13,860 nt of DNA, from positions 1-13,860 of the forward strand of contig JAJAYY010000058.1 of NCBI GenBank assembly GCA_026785965.1. Direction: 5' to 3'. Below, piece by piece: positions 7,133 through 13,126 of this stretch. Below the pieces are notes generated by a model that had not been told where the DNA came from, did not search any database, and saw only the letters and a program-made list of their open reading frames with translations. The DNA is from Sphingomonas bacterium. Lineage in GTDB: Bacteria; Pseudomonadota; Alphaproteobacteria; Sphingomonadales; Sphingomonadaceae. How positions within the stretch are numbered: position 1 is the stretch's first letter; every line of letters starts with the position of its first letter. The translations under genes and the position numbers were made by a program.

Positions 7133-7711
7133 TCATTCGCTTTCGGGCTCGCGCTCGCAGCTGGCGACTTCGAGCAGCAGCATGCCGGTGACGACGAAGC
7201 TCAATGCGAACACCCAGGCGAAGCTGGCGATCATCTGGTCGGTCGGGCCGAACAGCATCACGATCAGCGTCGCGATCGACAGGCCGACGAGCAGCAACAG
7301 CCCGAGCGCGAAATCGGTCGCCGCCGAGATCGCGATCCACTTGCGCACCGAGCCGTGGGCGCGCCGCGTGGTCACCGCCAGGATCACGCTGCGGACCAGC
7401 AGCCAGGCGGTAACAATGGTGATGGTCGGCAGGAAATGCGCCACCGGATTGAGGATGAACAACAGCCCCGCGAGGGTCGTTGCGGCACCCGCCATCATGG
7501 CCAGATATTTGGTCTCATGGCGCTGGGTCGCGGCGGCGATCTCGACCAGTCCGGCAGCGAGGAGCAGATAGCCGACGACGCGGTTGCCGAGCAAGCGGTC
7601 GACGAACGGGAGAAATGCCGCGCCCGCGCTGAGCAGGATGATCGCGATGCCCGCTGCCATGATCAGATTGGCGCGGGCGTTGCTCGAGCGGGTGGGGACG
7701 GTTTGCTGCAT
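7133..7711 (-). CDS. HdeD-like (DUF308) membrane protein
   Basis: A 192-residue, almost entirely hydrophobic protein with about six transmembrane helices, for example LIMAAGIAIILLSAGAAFLP near the start and FAWVFALSFVVTGMLLLEVA near the end. Short polar loops and a Glu-rich C-terminus (EREPESE) complete it. The helix-pair pattern fits DUF308, the family of E. coli HdeD, which is linked to acid resistance at high cell density. Family membership is likely, but an acid-resistance role is not shown by the sequence. The start is ATG at 7709-7711. It follows the aminotransferase stop by 49 bp, where TATAGT is a weak -10 candidate without a clear -35, and it precedes the DUF2721 gene by 4 bp. Confidence 0.72.
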   Translation of the reverse strand: MQQTVPTRSSNARANLIMAAGIAIILLSAGAAFLPFVDRLLGNRVVGYLLLAAGLVEIAAATQRHETKYLAMMAGAATTLAGLLFILNPVAHFLPTITIVTAWLLVRSVILAVTTRRAHGSVRKWIAISAATDFALGLLLLVGLSIATLIVMLFGPTDQMIASFAWVFALSFVVTGMLLLEVASCEREPESE

Positions 7712-7760
7712 TTGACGACGTTAGCAGAGTGATGAGGCAGTCACTATACGCCTGGTTGGC

Positions 7761-8948
7761 TCACACTTTGGCGCTGTTCGCCATCATCTTCTTCACCCCC
7801 CGCGCAGCTTGCCGCAGCCGCTGTTCATTCTCGACCAATGCAAGCCGGACGAAGCCTTCGCCTTCCTCGCCGAACCCGACCCCCGGGGCAACCGCGACCC
7901 CGGCTTCGGTTAGCAGGCGCTTGGCGAATTCGACGCTGCCGAGATCGCGGAACGGCTCGGGGATGGGTGACCAGGCGAACATGCTGGCCATCGGCACGGG
8001 CACGTCCCAGCCGGCGCGGGCGAAGCTTTCGACCAGCACGTCGCGGCGCTTCTTGTAGAGCGCGCGGTTGAAGGCGACGATGTCCTGCGGGCCGTTTAGG
8101 GCGGCGGTGGCGGCGGCCTGGATCGGGGTAAAGGCGCCGTAATCGAGGTACGATTTGACGCGGGCGAGCGCGCCGATCAGCGTGGCATTGCCGACCGCGA
8201 AGCCGATCCGCCAGCCGGCCATCGAATAGGTTTTCGACAGCGAAGTGAACTCGACCGCGACGTCTTTCGCCCCCGCGATCTGGAGAATCGACGGCGTCGG
8301 TGTGTCACCAAAGTAGATTTCGGCATAAGCGAGGTCGGAGATGATCCACAATTTGGCCTCGCGCGCGAAGGCGACGAGCTGCTCGTAGAAAGCGAGCTCG
8401 ACGACTTCGGCGGTCGGATTGGACGGATAGCCGATCACCAGCACCTTGGGGCGCGGCACGGTGTAGCGCATCGCGCGCTCGAGCCGGTCGAAGAAGTCGG
8501 GGCCGGGGACGGCGGGGATTGAGCGGATGCTGGCGCCGGCGATGATGAAGCCGAAATGGTGAATCGGGTAACTCGGATTGGGGGTCAGCACGACGTCGCC
8601 CGGCGCAGTGATCGCCTGGGCGAGGTTGGCGAGCCCTTCCTTGCTGCCGAGGGTGACGATGACCTCGCGGTCGGGGTCGAGCGCGACGTTGAAGCGGCGC
8701 TGATAATAAGCCGCTTGCGCCTTGCGCAGCCCGGGGATGCCCTTCGACGCCGAATAGCGGTGGGCATTGGGATTGGCGGCGACTTCGGCCAGCTTGGCGA
8801 TGACGTGGGGCGGGGGCGCGCCGTCGGGATTGCCCATGCCGAGGTCGACGATGTCCTCCCCGCGCGCTCGTGCGGCGGCCTTCATCGCATTGACCTCGGC
8901 GAAGACGTAAGGCGGCAAGCGGCGGATGCGGTAGAAATCGTCGGTCAT
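7761..8948 (-). CDS. PLP-dependent class I/II aminotransferase (AlaC / LL-diaminopimelate aminotransferase-like)
   Basis: A 395-residue fold-type I aminotransferase. Cofactor residues are intact: YPSNPTAE (174-181, Asn178), ISDLAYAEIYF (203-213, Asp205) and SLSKTYSMAGWRIGFAVGN (236-254) with the Schiff-base Lys239. The substrate-carboxylate Arg is at about 368 in FVRLALVEN. The N-terminal DFYRIRRLPPYVFAEVN and LGMGNPDGAPP are typical of the AlaC group, which makes alanine from pyruvate. Automated annotation often labels these proteins LL-diaminopimelate aminotransferase, and the sequence alone does not settle the substrate. The start at 8946-8948 gives MTDDFYR. An open frame continues upstream to 9062 through the palindromic repeat and is not coding. 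No Shine-Dalgarno sequence precedes the ATG, and only 42 bp separate it from the repeat. Confidence 0.93.
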   Translation of the reverse strand: MTDDFYRIRRLPPYVFAEVNAMKAAARARGEDIVDLGMGNPDGAPPPHVIAKLAEVAANPNAHRYSASKGIPGLRKAQAAYYQRRFNVALDPDREVIVTLGSKEGLANLAQAITAPGDVVLTPNPSYPIHHFGFIIAGASIRSIPAVPGPDFFDRLERAMRYTVPRPKVLVIGYPSNPTAEVVELAFYEQLVAFAREAKLWIISDLAYAEIYFGDTPTPSILQIAGAKDVAVEFTSLSKTYSMAGWRIGFAVGNATLIGALARVKSYLDYGAFTPIQAAATAALNGPQDIVAFNRALYKKRRDVLVESFARAGWDVPVPMASMFAWSPIPEPFRDLGSVEFAKRLLTEAGVAVAPGVGFGEEGEGFVRLALVENEQRLRQAARGVKKMMANSAKV

Positions 8949-8990
8949 GGGGGGAGTGTGTGGCGACGATATTGCGGTGCGGCAAGGCCC

Positions 8991-9120
8991 AATCCCTTCC
9001 CCTTCAGGGAAGGGGAAGAGCCGCAAAGCGGCGAAGGGGTGGGGGATTCGATCGGCGGCCACACTCCCCCACCCCCGCTCGCTGCGGCGAGTCGACTCCT
9101 CCCCTGAAGGGGAGGGGATT
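8991..9120. repeat. Composite palindromic intergenic repeat with paired hairpins
   Basis: A roughly 130-bp element made of two mirror halves between the TRIC and aminotransferase genes. The left half opens with AATCCCTTCCCCTTCAGGG. The right half, read in reverse complement, opens with AATCCCCTCCCCTTCAGGG. Each outer end forms its own hairpin (CCCTTCCC/GGGAAGGG on the left; CCCTCCCC/GGGGAGGG on the right). Internal hairpins are GCCGC-AAA-GCGGC (9020-9032) and CTCGC-TGCG-GCGAG (9078-9091). The halves are joined by a perfect 11-bp pairing of GGGGTGGGGGA (9036-9046) with TCCCCCACCCC (9065-9075). The right edge supplies bases of the TRIC stop codon (TAA, 9119-9121). It resembles intergenic repeats I recall from sphingomonad and Caulobacter genomes. 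Confidence 0.85.
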
Positions 9121-9751
9121 AGCGATCGTAAGCGGGCAGACTGAGGCCGCGGGCGATGGCGGCGCCGCGCAGGCTGAATCCGGCGAGTCCCGCGACTAGC
9201 GCGGCGAGCCCCGGCGCTGCGCCGAACAGGGTCAGCGTGACGAATAATCCCGAGGCGAGCGCGGCGGCGGTGACGTAAAGCTCGGGGCGCATCAGGATCG
9301 ACGGTTCACCGGCCAGCACGTCGCGGATGATCCCGCCGACGCACGCGGTCATCACCCCCATTGCGAAGGCCGGAACCGGCGCGACGCCAAAGTTGATCGC
9401 CTTGGCCGCGCCGTAAGTGGCGTAAGCGGCAAGCCCGATCGCGTCGAACCACAGCAACGCCTTGCCGGCGAACGAATCGCGCGAGAAGATCCACACCGCG
9501 AGTGCGGCGGCGATGCAGATCAGCAACGTGGCGTTGGTATGAACCCAGAACACCGGGGCGCTGATCAGCAGGTCGCGCAATGTCCCGCCGCCGACCCCGG
9601 TGACGACCGCGAAAAAAATGAAGGTAACCAGCGTCTGCTTCTTTTCCGCCGCGAGCAACGCGCCCGACACGGCGAACACCGCGATCCCGACATAATCGAG
9701 CAGCAGCAAGGCGTCGGGAAGGGCGGCAACGTCGGGCAAGGCAGGGGTCAT
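9119..9751 (-). CDS. TRIC-type cation channel family protein (UPF0126, YicG-like)
   Basis: A 210-residue inner-membrane protein with the internal duplication of prokaryotic TRIC channels, which form trimers passing monovalent cations. The two repeats each carry the Gly-rich kink and RD motif: TGVGGGTLRDLL (residues 51-62) and ACVGGIIRDVLAGEPS (136-151). DAIGLAAYATYGAAKA (103-118) and LDYVGIAVFAVSGALLAAEK (18-37) are the matching helices preceding them. About seven transmembrane segments are present, and the length is normal. The start is ATG at 9749-9751. The upstream sequence becomes palindromic repeat just four bases before this ATG and offers no recognisable ribosome-binding site. The stop codon lies in a second repeat, so the gene is bracketed by palindromic elements. 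Confidence 0.92.
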   Translation of the reverse strand: MTPALPDVAALPDALLLLDYVGIAVFAVSGALLAAEKKQTLVTFIFFAVVTGVGGGTLRDLLISAPVFWVHTNATLLICIAAALAVWIFSRDSFAGKALLWFDAIGLAAYATYGAAKAINFGVAPVPAFAMGVMTACVGGIIRDVLAGEPSILMRPELYVTAAALASGLFVTLTLFGAAPGLAALVAGLAGFSLRGAAIARGLSLPAYDR

Positions 9752-9755
9752 GGGC

Positions 9756-9887
9756 CGTCATTGCGAGGAACGCAGTGACGAAGCAATCCACAGACTCACG
9801 CGAAAACGCGAAGCAGTCAGGCTTCTTCGCGCCTTCGCGTCTTCGCGTGAACCTTTGCTGGATTGCTTCGCTTCGCTCGCAATGACG
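9756..9887. repeat. Large nested inverted repeat in the TRIC/phaC divergent region
   Basis: The outer arms begin CGTCATTGCGAG and end GAAGCAATCCA (left, 9756-9790). The right arm (9859-9887) is TGGATTGCTTC through CTCGCAATGACG, complementary to both ends; the left arm carries a slightly different, longer middle. Inside is a second inverted repeat: TCACGCGAAAACGCGAAG (9796-9813) against CTTCGCGTCTTCGCGTGA (9833-9850), 17 of 18 positions paired. The inner loop holds additional CGCGAAG-type motifs. The outer arm matches a common alphaproteobacterial intergenic repeat that I know by sight. The inner one looks like a separate family, so this is either one element nested in another or a composite. 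It leaves only 4 bp to the TRIC ATG and 14 bp to the phaC ATG. Confidence 0.88.
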
Positions 9888-9901
9888 AGTATGGAAACAC
9901 C

Positions 9902-11656
9902 ATGACCGACTCCCCCGCCACCGACACCGACACCTCGACCATCCCGACCCTCGACGACATGCAGCATTGGACGCTGGTGATGGGGCGCGCGCAGCAGATG
10001 CTGATGGAGGCGTGGGCCGACAATCTGGCCGAGGGCAGCGCGATGCCCGGGCTCGGGCTGGGGACGCCCCCGGCAAGCGCCGACCCGATGGCGTGGATGA
10101 GCGCGGGGGCCGAGGCGTGGTCGAAGGGGCTTGAGGCGTGGAGCCAAATGATCGGCCAGGCGACCCAGGCGGGCGAGGCCAAGGACCGCCGCTTCGGTTC
10201 GCCCGAATGGAGCGCAAACCCGATCTTCGACACGATGCGGCAAAGCTACCTCGCGATCAGCGATAAATTGCTCGGCACGGTCGAAGAGATTGAGGGATTG
10301 GACGAGGCGGCGCGCAACCGGCTGCGGTTCGCGACCAAGGGCTTCGTCGACGCGATGAGCCCGGCCAATTACATGGCGCTCAATCCGCAAGTGCTGAAGC
10401 GGACGATCGACACCAAGGGCGAGAATCTGCTGGCGGGCCTCAGGAACATGCTCGGCGATATCCAGCGCGGGCAGGTCAGCCAGAGCGCGGAGGGCGCGTT
10501 CGAGCTGGGTCGCAACCTCGCGGTGACCCCGGGCAAGGTGATCCACGAGACGCGGCTGTATCAACTGATCCAATATGCGCCGACCACCGATCAAGTGCTT
10601 GAAACGCCGCTGGTGGTGTTCCCGCCGTGGATCAACCGCTTCTACATCCTCGACCTCACGCCTGAGAAAAGCTTCGTCAAATGGACCGTCGGGCAGGGCG
10701 TAACCCTGTTCATGGTGAGCTGGAAATCGGCCGACGCGAGCATCGCCGACGTCACCCAGGACGATTATGTCGCGGCGCAACTCGACGCGGTGGTGGTGAT
10801 CCGCGAGCTACTTGGCGTCGAGGCGGTACACACAATCGGCTATTGCGTCGCGGGAACGACGCTCGCCGAGAGCTTGGCGTACCTTGAGGCCAAGGGTCAG
10901 GCCAAGCAGGTCAAGTCGGCGACCTTCTTCACCGCGCAGGTCGATTTTTCCGAGGCCGGCGACCTCACCTTGTTTCTCGGCGACGAGACGATGGCGACGC
11001 TCGGCCAGCTCACCGCCGAGACCGGGGTGCTCGACGGGCGGGTGATGGCGGCGACCTTCAACCTGCTGCGCGGGCGCGACCTGATCTGGAACTACGTCAT
11101 CAACAATTACCTCATGGGCAACGACCCGCCGCCGTTCGACCTGCTCCACTGGAATGGCGACGTGACCAATTTGCCCGGCGGCTGGCATCGCGATTATCTG
11201 CAGTTGCTGTACCGCGACAATAAGCTGGTCGAAAAAGGCGGCGTCGAGGTCAACGGCGTTGCGATCGACCTCACCACGATCAACACCCCGGCCTATATCC
11301 AGGCCGGGCGCGAGGACCATATCGCGCCCGCGCCGAGCGTGTGGAAGCTGATGCGGATATTGGCTGGCCCGAAGCGCTTCGTGCTCGCCGGATCGGGGCA
11401 TATCGCGGGCGTGGTCAACCCGCCGGCGGCGGGCAAATATCAATATTGGACCAACGACGCCGACCCCGCGCCAGCGAGCCTCGACGCGTTTATCGCCGGC
11501 GCGACCGAGCATAAGGGCAGCTGGTGGCCCGACTGGATCGAATGGCTCAAGGCCGAGGCGCCCAAGATGGTCAAGGCAAGCGGCGCGCGCATTGCGGGCG
11601 CGGGAAGCAAGCCAGCGATCGAGGACGCGCCGGGGCGTTACGTGCGGACGCGGTGA
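9902..11656 (+). CDS. phaC: Class I poly(3-hydroxyalkanoate) synthase PhaC
   Basis: A 584-residue PHA synthase that polymerises (R)-3-hydroxyacyl-CoA into polyester at the surface of storage granules. The N-terminal domain (about 1-230) is typical of class I enzymes, and FPPWINRFYILDL (240-252) marks entry into the alpha/beta-hydrolase catalytic domain. The catalytic triad is Cys315 in IGYCVAGTT, Asp472 in GREDHIAP and His500 in SGHIAGVVNPP. The nucleophile box is GYCVAG, with Ala where many class I enzymes have Gly (GxCxGG). The C-terminus APGRYVRTR is family-like. I chose ATG 9902, giving MTDSPATD; an open extension to 9863 lies in the palindromic repeat. GGAA at 9893-9896 is a weak ribosome-binding site. 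No phaA, phaB, phasin or depolymerase gene is adjacent, so the remaining pathway must be encoded elsewhere. Confidence 0.96.
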   Translation: MTDSPATDTDTSTIPTLDDMQHWTLVMGRAQQMLMEAWADNLAEGSAMPGLGLGTPPASADPMAWMSAGAEAWSKGLEAWSQMIGQATQAGEAKDRRFGSPEWSANPIFDTMRQSYLAISDKLLGTVEEIEGLDEAARNRLRFATKGFVDAMSPANYMALNPQVLKRTIDTKGENLLAGLRNMLGDIQRGQVSQSAEGAFELGRNLAVTPGKVIHETRLYQLIQYAPTTDQVLETPLVVFPPWINRFYILDLTPEKSFVKWTVGQGVTLFMVSWKSADASIADVTQDDYVAAQLDAVVVIRELLGVEAVHTIGYCVAGTTLAESLAYLEAKGQAKQVKSATFFTAQVDFSEAGDLTLFLGDETMATLGQLTAETGVLDGRVMAATFNLLRGRDLIWNYVINNYLMGNDPPPFDLLHWNGDVTNLPGGWHRDYLQLLYRDNKLVEKGGVEVNGVAIDLTTINTPAYIQAGREDHIAPAPSVWKLMRILAGPKRFVLAGSGHIAGVVNPPAAGKYQYWTNDADPAPASLDAFIAGATEHKGSWWPDWIEWLKAEAPKMVKASGARIAGAGSKPAIEDAPGRYVRTR

Positions 11657-11660
11657 CTCT

Positions 11661-11745
11661 CGTCATCCCGGGCTTGACCCGGTTTCCACCTTTTTCAGGC
11701 GTCACCGAAAAGGCAATTAGACTCCGGCTCAAGGCCGGGGTGACG
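11661..11745. repeat. Inverted repeat at the phaC 3' junction
   Basis: Two 22-bp arms, 11661-11682 (starts CGTCATCCCGGGCTTGA) and 11724-11745 (ends CAAGGCCGGGGTGACG), are complementary at 19 of 22 positions around a 41-bp spacer. The spacer holds an inner imperfect CCTTTTTC/GAAAAGG pairing. The arm sequence matches an intergenic palindrome common in alphaproteobacteria, from memory. It lies between the convergent phaC and small membrane protein genes and could serve as a bidirectional transcription stop, although no clean T-tract follows either arm. Confidence 0.82.
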
Positions 11746-11771
11746 GTGAACCCACGGCTGCTCGCCGCAGT

Positions 11772-11993
11772 TTAGAAAATGCCGCCGCCGATCATCAGGC
11801 GGATGATGCCGACGACGATCACGAACAGGTTCAAATTGCGCCCCGCCTTGCCCGCGCTCATCGCGCCGATCCCGGCGCCGATGACGGCGAGCGGGAGGAT
11901 CAGCCAATTGGCCCATCCGAGCAGCGGCAGGAATGCAACGGCGGCGAAAACCAAAGCGACAAGGCCGATGAGCAGCGAGACAATGTTCAACAT
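11772..11993 (-). CDS. Small hydrophobic membrane protein, 73 residues
   Basis: A 73-residue protein that is nearly all membrane. A first helix pair is MLNIVSLLIGLVALVFAAVA and FLPLLGWANWLILPLAVIGA (about 1-20 and 21-40). A short basic loop SAGKAGRNLN (about 46-55) precedes a last helix ending GGGIF. I recall similar short uncharacterised proteins from sphingomonads, which supports a real gene, but I know of no function. The ATG at 11991-11993 lacks an obvious ribosome-binding site. It lies 42 bp downstream of the hydrolase stop on the same strand and may be its distal operon partner. It ends 26 bp from the phaC-side palindrome. Being short and low in complexity, it is less certain than its neighbours. 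Confidence 0.7.
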   Translation of the reverse strand: MLNIVSLLIGLVALVFAAVAFLPLLGWANWLILPLAVIGAGIGAMSAGKAGRNLNLFVIVVGIIRLMIGGGIF

Positions 11994-12035
11994 AGAGCGG
12001 AAATGGCCCTGCTTCGGCGGTTGTGCAAGCCCCGG

Positions 12036-13040
12036 CTAAATCGCGGCGAGGAAAGCGTCGACTTGGGCGGTGGCGAAATCGCCAACGGTGCCGAGCTTGT
12101 GGTTGAGCTGGGAATGGCTGCTGTCGGGGACCGGAGTGACCGTCGCGCGGGTTCCGTTTCGGTTGAGCGCTGCGGCGAGCGCCTGCGACTTGGCGGTCGA
12201 ATCGCTGCGCGCGGCAACTGGCAGGATCAGCCACGCAGCGGCGTTGGGCGCGGCGGCGTGATAGAGCGGCGAGAGCGCCTTCTGGCGCGCCGGATTGGTG
12301 CCGAACGCGGCACTGTACATGCCCCCGACGAGATTTTTGGGCGAAACCATCTGGGTCGGCACGTCATAGCCCGCGCCGTCGAGCAGCACGGCACCCTTCA
12401 AGGCCGTGAAGGGGACCCCGGCGGCCAATAGAAAAGACGGATCGCTCGCCACCAGCGCGGCGAGATGCGCCCCGGCGCTATGGCCCATCACGATGATCCG
12501 GTCAGGGTTGATGCCATGGTCGGCAGCATGGGCGCGGAGCCAGGCAATTGCGGCGGCGATGTCGGCCGCTTGCTGCTCGACCGTGGCCTGCGGGACGAGG
12601 CGATAATTGAGCGAAGCGAAGGCGAAGCCGCGGGCGGTGAAATGGTCGGCCTTGGCGCCGACCGCCTGGGTCTTGTCGCCGATCGACCAGCCTCCGCCAT
12701 GAATGAACACCAGCAGCGGGGCGGGCGCGCTGGTCGCGGCGCGCTTGACGTCGAGCTGCTGCGCTGGATCGGTCCCATAGGCAAACTCGCTCAAGCCTTG
12801 CGCGCGCGGTGCGCGGCTCGCCGCCGCCGCGGAAATCTGCTTGCGGCAGGCGTCGGACAGCGTCTGCATGACGCGTATGATGCAGGCGCGGCGATCGCCC
12901 CCGTAAGCGCATTGCGCGCGGATCGGCTCGCGGCATTCGGGACTGAGTCGGGCGCGCTGAGCAAACGCATGGCCCCCCGCGACCGCCATGATCGCGCTGA
13001 ACGCAACGGTTCCCGCAATCCCGCGTGAAATGCTCGCCAT
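12036..13040 (-). CDS. Secreted alpha/beta hydrolase (HSL/BD-FAE-type esterase) with N-terminal Cys-rich segment
   Basis: A 334-residue protein predicted to be exported. A signal peptide (residues 1-27) has a hydrophobic core and an AFA/Q cleavage site. A segment of about 35 residues with four cysteines (36, 44, 53, 65) comes next, then an alpha/beta-hydrolase domain (about 85-334). The hydrolase has the oxyanion motif IHGGGWS (113-119), nucleophile Ser188 in GHSAGAH, and probable triad Asp280 (ARSD) and His309 (SSHSQ). This is the layout of carboxylesterases and feruloyl-esterase-like or kynurenine-formamidase-like enzymes; the substrate is unknown. The start at 13038-13040 has an AGAGGAG ribosome-binding site seven bases upstream; an open extension to 13076 lacks one. 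The gene is transcribed divergently from purA across 86 bp. Confidence 0.88.
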   Translation of the reverse strand: MASISRGIAGTVAFSAIMAVAGGHAFAQRARLSPECREPIRAQCAYGGDRRACIIRVMQTLSDACRKQISAAAASRAPRAQGLSEFAYGTDPAQQLDVKRAATSAPAPLLVFIHGGGWSIGDKTQAVGAKADHFTARGFAFASLNYRLVPQATVEQQAADIAAAIAWLRAHAADHGINPDRIIVMGHSAGAHLAALVASDPSFLLAAGVPFTALKGAVLLDGAGYDVPTQMVSPKNLVGGMYSAAFGTNPARQKALSPLYHAAAPNAAAWLILPVAARSDSTAKSQALAAALNRNGTRATVTPVPDSSHSQLNHKLGTVGDFATAQVDAFLAAI

Positions 13041-13126
13041 CGTATCGCTCCTCTGGACGCTTGAAGCGCCAATCAATAGGAGGCGCGCTGAACCGCGGCT
13101 GACCGCTTAGGGTTAAGGAATTCGAC
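13041..13126. promoter_or_regulatory. Divergent intergenic region between hydrolase and purA
   Basis: This 86-bp space must hold both start regions. On the minus side AGAGGAG (13048-13054) serves the hydrolase. On the plus side TAAGGAA (13114-13120) serves purA, six bases before its TTG. I see no pair of -35/-10 boxes close to consensus on either strand; TATTGA on the minus strand (near 13073-13078) is the best -10 candidate for the hydrolase. No purine-repressor-like operator is evident. Confidence 0.5.
13114..13120 (+). promoter_or_regulatory. Ribosome-binding site for the purA TTG start
   Basis: TAAGGAA, six bases before TTG 13127. No ATG or GTG occurs in frame between the upstream in-frame stop (13100-13102) and the conserved [13 protein letters not shown] sequence, so this site decides the start. 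Confidence 0.75.

Noticed and set aside
8949-9062. Upstream extension of the aminotransferase through the repeat
   Set aside because: The added residues come from palindromic repeat sequence, and the family N-terminus starts at MTDDFYR.
8991-9887. Repeats flanking the TRIC gene as ends of a transposon
   Set aside because: The two elements differ in sequence and no transposase lies between them; the enclosed gene is a normal chromosomal channel gene.
9758-10780. A 340-codon open frame on - opposite phaC and the repeat
   Set aside because: It runs through the palindromic repeat and is antisense to well-conserved PhaC sequence; its composition is typical of a shadow frame.
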